This document shows, piece by piece, positions 44,001-53,273 of a stretch of DNA of 64,000 nucleotides. This stretch comes from Calendula officinalis (taxonomy: Eukaryota > Streptophyta > Magnoliopsida > Asterales > Asteraceae). Position 1 is the first letter of the stretch. Each line of letters opens with the position of its first letter. The stretch is from positions 53,808,515 through 53,872,514 of the forward strand of contig OY970830.1 in NCBI GenBank assembly GCA_963853835.1. Reading direction: 5' to 3'. The position numbers and the translations under genes were made by a program. A model generated the notes under the pieces. The model was not told the DNA's origin. It did no database searches and saw nothing but the letters and a program-made list of their open reading frames with translations.

Positions 44001-45990
44001 GATGCCACGAACTGAATTTGGTACCTTCCTTGAAAGCACAAGAGCTGAATGGAGGAAAAGATTATGCCTATATATAATTATAAACAATAAAATCGATGTT
44101 AGAATAAATTAAGTAATTAATAAAGTAGATTTTAGAGAATAATTACAAAAATGTATGTAAAACAAGTTTTTTTATAAGTAGTGGGATATGATCGATCATA
44201 CGGCATAACGAGTGCACCGAGTAGTGCAATGGCATCACCAGTGGCACCATGGCCACTAAGTTTAGGAACAAACATTCCTTTAAGAACTTCACCGGCTGGT
44301 GGCTTCACATAACTCATTTCTCCAAAGAAACAACCAGCCATCACAAATACTAGAATAGCTATCAATATTTCTAGCTTCCGAACCTACATTTAATTAACAA
44401 ATTGTGTTTAAGTTGACAAAAAAAAGAAAAATAAATAAATAAAAAAAAAAATCCAAATTCATATTACTCTAGATCAAAATTATTTTATTAGTTAGCATTG
44501 ATATACTCTGAGTGCACACAAAAGGGAAAGAAAAAAAAAAAGATGACCAAGTAAGAATTACCAGTGTAATTTATGAAACTAAAGGACAAATACGTAATAT
44601 GATACAAACCTAAAGGAGCATTTGTGTAATTTACTCGAAAAGAAAAGGTTGGAAGTTTTTGGTTAGAAAAGGTCAAGGACCATTTTTTATGTCAGAAACC
44701 GTAGCGATGTTTTCGTTACTAAAAGGCAAAAAACTTTTTGTTGCAATTTCTTTTTTTCTAATAATTTATTTGTTTCTATGAGAAAACTTACACCATATTT
44801 TTGGAGGCCGAGAAGAAGGAGGGTGCTGCAACCAGTGCAAAGGACTCCAACCCAAACCGGAATCTTGAATAAGATATTAAGTCCAAAGGCAGTCCCAATC
44901 ACTGTCAATATCCAAGATCAAGACAATTAGTTTATATAATATAAAAAGTAAGGAAATTAAATTAATAAATTCAACATATATGTCAGTTTAATAGATATGT
45001 TTGAAAATCATGCCTTCGGGAATATCTGCTGCTATGACAGCAATCTCAGCTAGCAACCACAAGCAATACTTCACAAAAATGGGATATTCAGCCTTACATA
45101 ACTCTGATAAATGTTTCCCTGAATAAAAAAAATAATTATCCGTTAATTATTTATTATTGTTTCCCAATATATAAATAAAGTCATTGGAAAAATGTAGTGT
45201 CTTACCCGTGCTTACACCAAGATTCGCCGCGAGAGATTGAATCACAAGTGCAAAGATTAACCCAATTAAAATAATCCAAAGTAACTGAAAATTAATTACA
45301 ATGATTCGTTCATCAAAATGGCCTTAATTGTTTTTCAGCTATAAGTATAGTTATTCTTAACATAAACATTTACCTCGTATCTGTGGTTTGCTCCTGCTTG
45401 TAAATCAGTTTCCACTGAATACAAAACGTTGATAAGTTTACAAATATCAAGTTAAAACTTAATAAAATTAAGGGTTTTGATAATGACAGCCCTTAGGGTA
45501 AGGGCTGTCATTAAGTGCATAAAAAGTTGGACATGGAAGTAGTTCCTAAAATTCAGGAGTCGGATGAATGTACAAGTATTTTATGCATGCCTTATGACAG
45601 CCCTAAGGACTGTCATTATCAAAACCCTAAAATTAATGAGATACCGAAAATTAAAATGGAAGTCTTACTGTTTCCGGGATCAAGGTAAGCTAATGAAACT
45701 AGAAAACCAGGGCCAACAAATGAGAGAAAACTTTTCCATCCAGGTTTCTGAACAATCAAACTGTTAGTTACAAAATAGAAACGAAAAAGAAAAGAAAAAG
45801 CTCAAATTTGACTTTAATGGTCAAAGTTGACTATGAACTGATAATAAATAATGGGGATAAGAAAAACCTGATCATTGTTCAATTCCTTATGATCATAATC
45901 TTTAGTGTCGGAAATAACTCCATTCAGATCAACGGCTGAAATGCGGTTGCTCCCTCCGGTGACACGTGGTTCTTGCTGTGGTCCTGCCAT
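41092..45990 (-). CDS. NRAMP-family divalent metal transporter
   Basis: Proton-coupled importer of divalent metals (Fe, Mn and relatives), a multi-pass membrane protein. Thirteen exons: 45990-45868, 45747-45669, 45414-45374, 45284-45206, 45118-45014, 44901-44792, 44383-44202, 44067-43998, 43843-43670, 43564-43460, 42374-42243, 42156-42061, 41430-41092. They total 1635 nt, giving 544 residues, normal for the family. Metal-binding DPGN in TM1 is at 64-67 and MPHN in TM6 at 239-242. The transport signature GQSSTITGTYAGQFIMQGF starts at 340. The C-terminus YREDLADIPLPQ resembles plant NRAMP1/5-type proteins, so plasma-membrane uptake is likely but inferred. Intron 5 has a GC donor. Introns 2, 6, 10 and 12 carry transposon insertions. 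Confidence 0.95.
41464..42002. mobile_element. hAT-like element with CCCGACC-rich arms (NRAMP intron 12)
   Basis: Ends TAGGGGTGCCC and GGACACCCTA, with near-identical 8-mers GTCATAAT and ATCATAAT at the flanks. The arms contain repeated GGGTCGGGTTTCGGGTT-like and AACCCGACCAACCCGA units in inverse orientation. Non-coding. Confidence 0.75.
42518..43030. mobile_element. Solo LTR (513 bp) in NRAMP intron 10
   Basis: Begins TGTTGGGATATAAACG and ends TTCGATCCTGACA, with a perfect 5-bp duplication CCGTC (42513-42517 and 43031-43035). The 5' half carries about six TTACTACTGAT-like repeats. CAATATACATTGAAG-type sequence follows. A TG...CA element with a 5-bp duplication and no internal region fits a solo LTR. 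Confidence 0.75.
44558..44636. mobile_element. MULE-type MITE, GAGTAAATTAC family, partial copy 6 (NRAMP intron 6)
   Basis: Only the right end remains: CCAGTGTAATTTATGAAAC, ACTAAAGGACAAATACGTAA and CATTTGTGTAATTTACTC. The left half is missing. Confidence 0.7.
45471..45628. mobile_element. 158-bp MITE in NRAMP intron 2
   Basis: Inverted ends AGGGTTTTGATAATGACAG and CTGTCATTATCAAAACCCT, with AAAATTA duplicated at the flanks. A sister copy is at 53511-53652. Confidence 0.82.
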
Positions 45991-46180
45991 TGATCGAGTG
46001 TAGTTGAGTTACCAAATTAAGGTGGTAGGAAAAGACTTGATGTAAAATGTTTCACTTGAGTGTTATATATATAATACTTAATTTATGCAGATAATGACTA
46101 CCCTAGAATCAAACTCTACAAAAACATGCATGGTTTAAGAGCATGCCAATGCCCTCTCAAACATAAATAAAGATATATTA
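45991..46180 (-). promoter_or_regulatory. NRAMP promoter
   Basis: On the minus strand a TATATATAAC box lies around 46062-46075, about 75-85 bp upstream of the ATG at 45990. That is suitable for a short 5' UTR. A Stowaway-like MITE begins at 46181. No other element was identified with confidence. Confidence 0.45.
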
Positions 46181-46439
46181 TCTCCGTCCCACAAAAAAAT
46201 TCATATTTTTAATGAGCACAAGTATTTATGAGATAATTAGTGGCGGGGTCATGGTGATATTTTGATTAAAATATAAGGTTTTTTGGAGAGGGAAAGTGTT
46301 TTTAGAAGATAATTAGTGATGGGGTCCATAGTTTTAATATTATGTTATTAAGTGGTCCCTCACCATTTGAGAAATGAAAACTTTTTTGTGGGACAAAATT
46401 TAGAGGGGAAATGAAAACTTTTTTGTGGGACGGAGGGAG
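46181..46439. mobile_element. Stowaway-like MITE, CTCCCTCCGTCCCA type, copy 2
   Basis: Ends TCTCCGTCCCACAAAAAAATT and TTTTTTGTGGGACGGAGGGAG, with TA at both flanks. The interior GTGATGGGGTCCATAG and AAGTGGTCCCTCACC matches copy 1 at 40506. It lies upstream of NRAMP, next to the Copia relic. Confidence 0.75.
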
Positions 46440-47499
46440 TATATAGTAGACGTATACATAATGTTGGAAAATTTTGGACATATATAATTATATGTATATT
46501 TGTTATATATAATTAATGGTTGACATGTCCAAAATGTAGTTGTGGTGAATGAGATATCGACTCTCGGGGTGTATGGAACAAAGAAATAAAATAAATAAAC
46601 CAGTGGGAACTTGAACCTATCGACGCTCGTCTCCCGGGTATCATGTAGGTTCGGTTTGTATGGTTAAGAAATTCAAGTAATAATAAAATTATTAAGATAA
46701 TATTATTATTAATATTATTAAGAAGTTTAATGTGTGTCATTAAACATAGAATTGAATTTGGTGGTTTTATTTCTTTATAATGAATATGTTAATGACAATT
46801 ATGATTGTTATTAACATGATGATACATTTCTAGTATAAATAGAGATGGTGTGGTTCATTTGTAAGACACATTCTTGTGAACACCAACACACATTCACCAA
46901 CTTGTTTACACCCACTTACAAGCATCACAATTTGCTCTCTCCATTTTTAGTGTTCCTTAAACACAAGAATTTTCGATAAGTGTTCGGGCTTGGATTATAT
47001 TCGGTAGTGTAAAACTACTCGGTTGTTTTACCCTGGGGATAGACGACGAATCTATTTTAAGGGGATCGTGAATTTCACGAGACTCAACCAAAACTTGTTC
47101 TTCTTTGTTTCTACATATTCTTATTTCAATCTTATATTTGTTTTAGTCATTTCCCAACTGTATTGTATTTTATTTAATGAAAATTGGTATTAGCTCCTAC
47201 AAACTTAAAATAGATTTTTCATCTCTTGCTAATATCGGTTGGAAAATACATATTTTCTTTTTCGATTTTTGCTTTTTAATAACATTGATTCGGAAAAAGT
47301 TTTTGATTGAAATGTTTATGTAAAACTAGATGTTTGGTTAAGTTTATTGTAAATTGTTAAATCAAAATTTTGGATTTAAAGTTTATTATATCAAGTTTTT
47401 AAAGTTTGATTTTAAATAACTTGATATATTGTTTAAAACAATTTTGGATTTAAAAATTATTGTTGTTAATTATAAGTTTTGCAATTATATTTGTTTGTA

Positions 47500-48580
47500 A
47501 GGTTCAATATAGTCATAGGCTTCTTGAGTTGATTCTCATTAGAGATGATATTTGAAATAAATCTTACAAACATTTGTATATCATTGTGAAATTTGTTAAT
47601 TATTAAAAATTATGTTGGTTTGTAAGTGATTTTGATTTCCATTTTCTTCATCTCAAGGTAGCTTTGGCTTCTTGACTTATGGTTTCAATTTGTGAGACTA
47701 TTTGGAAATCAAATATTTTGGATTTATATTTCATAATATTGTCATTATTCTTCAAATTATAAAGAATTTATTTGAGAAAATATTTTATAAACTTTTCGTA
47801 ATTTCCATTTTATACATATCAAGAATACTTTGTTATCTTGAATATAGTCTCATTGTGTGAGATATTTGGAAATTAAAAGTTTTTTGGACATAAATGTTTT
47901 GATTTATTTTGTTTCAAGTATCAAGATAACTTGGGTTTTCTTGAATTTAATCTCATATAGTGAGAAAATGTACTTGAATCTTTGGTTTTAAAAATTTTAA
48001 GTTATCAAGATTGCCTTGGCATCTTGAATTTATTCTCAATCTTGTGAAAGTTTATTTTATGATTTTCAAAATTTTGAATTTAAGAAAAGTACATTCGTTC
48101 ATGTTATTTCCATTTTATGCATGTCAATGTAGCTTTAGCTTGTTGACATATGGTTTCAATTTGTGAGACTATTTGGAAATTGAATGTTTGGATTGAAGTT
48201 TCACATTATTGTTGTTCTCTTGAATTATAGAGATTTTCCTTTGAAAAATTTTAATTTCCATTTTATACATATCAAGATTACTTTGGTTTCTTGAATATAG
48301 TCTCATAATGTGAGATATTTGGAAATTATAAGATTTTTAAAATAAAAAGGTTGTGTTGTTTTAAGATTTCAAGATAACTTTGGTTACTTGAATTTTCTCA
48401 AATTTGGTAAAAGTTAAATTCTTCGGATTTTATATCTATGGATTGCTTTGGCATCTAGAATTTTACTTTCAAATTGTGAGCCTTGGGAAAAATGTTGGTT
48501 TAAATTAGTGAGTAAGATACAAGATAGTCTTTGGCTTCTTGAGTTGATTCTTGATAAGATGATACTTGAAATATATCTCA
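47500..48580 (+). repeat. Degenerate tandem repeat in the Copia leader/gag region
   Basis: A unit of roughly 100-150 bp recurs about nine times, built on (T)ATCAAGATAxCTTTGGxTTCTTGAATxTA, then TCTCAT-ATGTGAGA, then TTGGAAATxAAA. Clear instances are near 47515, 47655, 47820, 47930, 48005, 48125, 48265, 48365 and 48515. Every copy is riddled with stops in all frames. Confidence 0.65.
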
Positions 48581-48689
48581 CTACTAATTGGAACATTTTG
48601 ATTGTTGAGGCTTATTGGTCAAATTTGCATTTTTTATTTGATAAAAATGACAAATGTTGTGACAATGCCTAACATGGAAATGTACATGA

Positions 48690-49090
48690 AGGAAGATGTG
48701 CATAATGCGGCCATGATTTCTGATTTGTCGAAATTAAATGGTGCGAACCGATTCAAGTGGATGGTATGTCTATACGGGTGCTACCCGTCATGTGTGTTTC
48801 GATAAAAGTATGTTTATCAATTTCAAAGATGTTGAAAATGAGCAAAAACATTTTATTGGAAACAAGACTACCACATATATCAAGGGTGAAGAAAATGTTA
48901 TCTTAAGGATGACTTTCGGAAATGATGAGCAACGTTTTGTATGTTCCGGAGATTCGTAAAAATCTTGTGTCCGGATGGTTGCTTACTAAATTTGTTATGC
49001 GGGTTGTGATTGAATCCAATGGGATTGTGTTATCAAAATGTGGAATTGTTGTTGGTAAAAATGTTAAAATTAAATGTGACAACTTGTAAT
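48690..49090 (+). pseudogene. Copia protease-region relic
   Basis: Reading across frameshifts gives pieces typical of the Copia protease to GAG-pre-integrase stretch: TGATRHVCFDKSMFINFKDV (standing for the D(S/T)GA active-site region, here with the Asp changed to Tyr in VYTGATRH), then VPEIRKNLVSGWLLTKF and GIVLSKCGIVVGKN. There are at least two frame changes, one near 48945. It ends at a stop near 49089. Non-functional. Confidence 0.75.
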
Positions 49091-49362
49091 TGTATTTTTG
49101 ATAAAATGCTAATAAAGTTTGTTCATTTAATTTTGAATTGTTAAATATTTAACATGGTTGATTATGCCATATAATTTTAATTAAATTTGTTTTAATAAAT
49201 TAAATTGCATACCACCAACATTCCATATTGTTTCAACTCACAAACATAACATATTCATCCTTCCATTTGGTTGAAAGAAATAACCAAAACTCCTTGATAT
49301 ACACGAAAAGGTGTAATTTTACTTAATGGAAAGTAAAAATGAGGCAATTGATACATTAATTT

Positions 49363-49620
49363 GTACAAATGTGGGGGTATGTCGTGTGTCGACCAATTAT
49401 CTTTTATAAGATAACCCATGAGGATAAATTGAACATTGTACAAACGTTGGTTATGAGAGAAAACCATATCATAAGTACGTACAAATGTGGGGGTATGTCG
49501 TATGTCGACTACTTATCTTTTGTATAAGATATCTCGTGAGGGTTAGATGAAACATTGTACGAACTTTGGTTTGAAAGAAAACCGTCTTATAAGTACGTAC
49601 GAATGTGGGGGTGCCTTGCT
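49363..49620 (+). repeat. ~117-bp tandem duplication with GTGGGGGTATG cores
   Basis: Two full units (49363-49478 and 49479-49596) and a third start (49597) each begin GTAC(A/G)AATGTGGGGGT. They share GTGTCGAC, TATCTTTTATAAGATA, GAACATTGTAC and GAGAGAAAACC phrases. They occupy the place where reverse transcriptase should be. Confidence 0.75.
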
Positions 49621-49779
49621 AATGTATTTATTCATCATCCTAAAGTTACATCAATTAAGGAAGATATTCTAAATAATTGATGTATAAATTGGTATATATC
49701 ATTGTGTTACATTTACATTAGTCAAGTGTACAATGTATAATGGTAAGACATAATACGATATGACAACTACTCTCAATTG

Positions 49780-49880
49780 AAGTTATCAAGATTAACTATT
49801 TAAAAGTTAAATGATAACATCGCGGATCCACTTATGAAAAAGGCTTAAGTAGAGAGTTAGTTATGGAATGGGACTAAAGC
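49780..49880 (+). pseudogene. Copia RNase H C-terminal relic
   Basis: The phrase GATAACATCGCGGATCCAC translates as DNIADPL, the usual end of Copia RNase H (normally followed by TKGL), here followed by MKKA and a stop. It marks the 3' end of the lost pol gene and supports the orientation of the element. Confidence 0.65.
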
Positions 49881-51548
49881 CCTTGGAATAAAAGTTTATG
49901 CGAAGGAAACCTAACCTAGTTGACTGGAGATCCCAAGATCTAGGTTCAATAGGACAACCTAATTGTATAAACGAAGGGATGTCACTGTGGGGGTAACAGA
50001 ATTCCTCCAAACATTCTTAAAGGGAGTAAATTTTACTACTTCCTAGTCCATTCCAAGTTCAGTGACAATGAGGATAAGCACTATGGCTTTTAATGATTCG
50101 TGGTAGAGAATCACCTATGTGAGAGAGAAGTGGGGTCGCTTCGAATGGAATTGTGATTTATTGGGGCACAATTCTTAGTAGCTCTCGCAGAACCAGGCAG
50201 TGTCCATGACCAAGACGGGCACGATAAGAGGATATTAACAAGTTAGGGAGAGTCTTGTGAGAATGTATACTGTCGTCTACACAAAAGGCGGATTCAGTTC
50301 AAGGACATCGCGTCTACTGACTGCTAGGAGACTAAGTGTGCTTCTCAAGGGAAGGTTCAAAGGCTAACACCTACCTATCCTTTGCAAGACTTAACTGTTG
50401 AACATTTATCGAAATTTTGTTGTGTTTTCGATCGATCTCTATTCATGTGGGGGATTGTTGGAAAATTTTGGACATATATAATTATATGTATATTTGTTAT
50501 ATATAATTAATGGTTGACATGTCCAAAATGTAGTTGTGGTGAATGAGATATTGACTCTCGGGGTGTATGGAACAAAGAAATAAAATAAATGAACCAGTGG
50601 GAACTTGAACCTATCGACGCTCGTCTCCCGGGTATCATGTGGGTTCGGTTTGTATGGTTAAGAAATTCAAGTAATAATAATATTATTATTAATATTATTA
50701 AGATAATATTATTAAGATAATATTATTATTAATATTATTAAGAAGTTTAATGTGTGTCATTAAACATAGAATTGAATTTGGTGGTTTTATTTCTTTATAA
50801 TGAATATGTATAATGACAATTATGATTGTTATTAACATGATGCAACATTTCTAGTATAAATAGAGATGGTGTGGTTCATTTGTAAGACACATTCTTGTGA
50901 ACACCAACACACATTCACCAACTTGTTTACACCCACTTACAAGCATCACAATTTGCTCTCTCCATTTTTAGTGTTCCTTAAACATAAGAATTTTCGATAA
51001 GTGTTCGGGCTTGGATTATATTCGGTAGTGTAAAACTACTCGGTTGTTTTACCCTGGGAGATAGACGACGAATCTATTTTAAGGGGATCGTGAATTTCAC
51101 GAGACTCAACCAAAACTTGTTCTTCTTTGTTTCTACATATTCTTATTTCAATCTTGTACTTCCTCCGTATCAAAATAAGTGACACACTTTCCATTTTGAG
51201 GTGTATCAAAATAAGTGACACACTTTGAAAACTTTCCTTATTTGGTAAAAATAGTGGGACCCATATCCACTAACTATCCACTTTAATAAAGTGAAATTAC
51301 TCTTATACCCTTACTTTTACTTTTAAAACTCATTAAGAGCTTCGGGTGTAGTGGCGAGAGGGGGGGTCCGCCGGACGCCACGCGGGCTCGCCGGCTCCGC
51401 CACGACACCGCCCGCTACGCGAGCGGCCCCTTGCGCCGGACGACCGACGATTCCAACGACCCAATCACCGATCGACACGTGGCACTAGCCGTTGCAACGG
51501 CTAGTTTCCAGAAAAATTTATTTATTTATTTTTTTTTAAATAAACCTA

Positions 51549-51654
51549 TTATAAATAACCCATTAACCTTTACATTTTTTCACACCATCTCTTACACTTT
51601 CACTCTCTAACTCTCTACAATTTCTTACCCTTTCACTCTCAAAACCTCTCCAAA
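51549..51654 (+). promoter_or_regulatory. Probable promoter and 5' UTR of the Harbinger ORF1
   Basis: ATTATAAATAACCC near 51549 is a good plant TATA box. About 30 bp on, a CT/CA-rich leader (CACACCATCTCTTACACTTTC) leads into the ATG at 51655. The spacing fits a ~75-nt leader. Confidence 0.6.
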
Positions 51655-52758
51655 ATGTCTCAACCACCACACCCCGATTGGATGAACGGTATTTTCGGAT
51701 GGGGAGGTTCCGGCTCATCGCCGTCCAACTCGTCAACACCTTCGTCCCAACAATCGGTATCGTCCACCCAAAACACCGTGATGCCGACATTTTCTCAAGA
51801 GCAATACAACCACTTTATGCTTCAACAACAATTTCAAAACCTTCAACAACAACCACAACAATTTCAACCCCCTCCTCAAATGTGGTCACAACACCAATCT
51901 TTTCAACCACAACAATCTCAACAAAACCAACCCCCTCAAGACACCGACGCCGTTGAAAAGGTGAGACGAAAGGGGAAAAAAGTTGCCGTCAACTTAAGTC
52001 GGAAGGTCATGCGTTGGGACGCCGCCGAAGAAGTTTTATTGGCGGAGTGTTGGGTTTGCGTTTCCGAGGACCGCGAAAAGGGCGCCGACCAATCGGATGA
52101 ATGTTTTAGGAACAAAATCCTTGTCGAGTTCAACAAGGATGTTGGTACGCCGCGTACCAAAGACATGTTGACGGGGAAGTGGTCGACCTTAAATGGTAAT
52201 TGTCAAAAATTCAACGGTATCTACAAACGTCTACAACGTACAAGCCGAAGCGGTGAAAATGAGGTCGACTTTATGGCCCGTGTCCGACAAGCGTACCGTG
52301 ACGAGTCGGCGGCAAAAAAACAATTTAACAACGAAGGTGCGTGGGAAGTTTTGCGCCATTGCCCGAAATGGGACGCCCCCGAACCCATTTCGCTCTCCGA
52401 TAACGAAGAACTTTTCGGGGAAGATACGAGACCACGTCCGGCGGGAAAGTCTCGTAAGGCAAAGAAAAGTAGGTCGGAAAGTTCATCCGGCGCTAACACC
52501 GCCGGAAGTGCCGCACCGCCGGACCATGGCGAGGCTATGATGGCCGAGTTTAGGCGGAAAAGTGAAGCCGCTCAATCCGCTTACGCAAGGGCAAAGGCGC
52601 GGGATGACCGGTTCGAGCGGTTGGAAGAATTGCGATTCCTAAGCACTAACACCCACGGTTTGGGGCGCGAAGATAAGGCGAGAATCATCAAAGAAAAAAA
52701 GGCGATCCGCGAAAAATACCCCGTCGACGAAGATGACTTTGACGTGGACGACGAGTAG
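51655..52758 (+). CDS. Harbinger-type ORF1 protein (trihelix/Myb-like, NAM-associated C-terminus)
   Basis: Intact single-exon ORF of 367 residues. The N-terminal 100 residues are Ser/Gln/Pro-rich (FQNLQQQPQQFQPPPQ). Then come a basic patch (RRKGKKVAVNLSRKVMRWD) and a trihelix/Myb-like domain (about 112-215: WDAAEEVLLAECWVCVSED, TGKWSTLNGNCQKFNGIY). A conserved NEGAWEVLRHCPKW segment, an SSSGANTAGSAAPP linker and a helical charged C-terminus (RFERLEELRFLSTNT) ending in acidic residues follow. Plant genome annotations often call such proteins 'glutathione S-transferase T3-like' or 'NAM-associated'. In active PIF elements ORF1 is the DNA-binding partner of the transposase. The lack of disabling changes suggests recent insertion or retained function. 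Confidence 0.82.
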   Translation: MSQPPHPDWMNGIFGWGGSGSSPSNSSTPSSQQSVSSTQNTVMPTFSQEQYNHFMLQQQFQNLQQQPQQFQPPPQMWSQHQSFQPQQSQQNQPPQDTDAVEKVRRKGKKVAVNLSRKVMRWDAAEEVLLAECWVCVSEDREKGADQSDECFRNKILVEFNKDVGTPRTKDMLTGKWSTLNGNCQKFNGIYKRLQRTSRSGENEVDFMARVRQAYRDESAAKKQFNNEGAWEVLRHCPKWDAPEPISLSDNEELFGEDTRPRPAGKSRKAKKSRSESSSGANTAGSAAPPDHGEAMMAEFRRKSEAAQSAYARAKARDDRFERLEELRFLSTNTHGLGREDKARIIKEKKAIREKYPVDEDDFDVDDE

Positions 52759-53273
52759 TTTTTTTTGTTTAGTTTTCGGTATTTTTTTCCTAATTTTCGG
52801 TATTTTTTTTAATTTTTTCGGTTTTTTTTTTTAATTTTCGGTTTTTTTTATTTTTTAGGTATTTTTATTTTGTATTTTGTAATATTTTTTTTAATGAAGT
52901 ATTATGTTTTTAAAAAAAGAAAAAAAGGGTGGTGGGGCCCAAATGGCTTAAGTGATGGTAGAGGGGGTATTTGGGGTTTTTGAATGTGAAATGTGAAATG
53001 GTGATGTGGCGCATAGGTGGCGCAGAGGTGGCGAAGTGGCTTAAGACACCACACCCCTTGCTCTAATATCACTTTATTCAAGAAAAGTGGGGCCCATTCT
53101 CCACTAACTATGTACTTTAATCTATTTTAACCTCTACTTTAATCTTTTACCTCAAAAAACGTGTAAGCTAATTTGTGTCACTTATTTTGATACGGAGGAA
53201 GTATTTGTTTTAGTCATTTCCCAATTGTATTGTATTTTATTTAATGAAAATTGGTATTAGCTCCTATACATAA

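Larger units (their letters stand above)
51337..53063 (+). mobile_element. Harbinger (PIF)-type element carrying ORF1 only
   Basis: The TAA duplication (51334-51336 and 53064-53066) is the PIF/Harbinger target signature. The uninterrupted CATTAATATCACTTTATTC is readable in MITE copy 2. Terminal inverted repeats are imperfect: GAGCTTCGGGTGTAGTG against GAGCAAGGGGTGTGGTG. It has one long ORF (51655-52758) and no transposase. It is far more GC-rich than its surroundings near the ends. Confidence 0.88.
51159..53201. mobile_element. Stowaway-like MITE, copy 3, inside the Copia 3' LTR
   Basis: Ends CTTCCTCCGTATCAAAATAAG and CTTATTTTGATACGGAGGAAG. TA is duplicated at 51157-51158 and 53202-53203 relative to the intact 5' LTR. 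The terminal GTATCAAAATAAGTGACACAC unit is tandemly doubled at the left end. Excluding the nested Harbinger element it is about 313 bp, matching copies 1 and 2. Confidence 0.88.
46462..53268 (+). mobile_element. Decayed Copia LTR retrotransposon with nested insertions
   Basis: The 5' LTR is 46462-47201 (740 bp) and the 3' LTR is 50456-53268, interrupted by a 2-kb insertion. The target duplication CATAA lies at 46457-46461 and 53269-53273. A GTGGGGGAT polypurine tract precedes the 3' LTR at ~50447. Each LTR has a TATA box (TAGTATAAATAGAG, ~46831 and ~50855). The interior has lost most of gag-pol: only protease-region and RNase-H-tail relics remain, with tandem repeats. It is not capable of encoding its own transposition. 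Confidence 0.88.

Noticed and set aside
52193..52540. Overlapping ORFs within the Harbinger ORF1 gene
   Set aside because: Alternative frames of a GC-rich real ORF.
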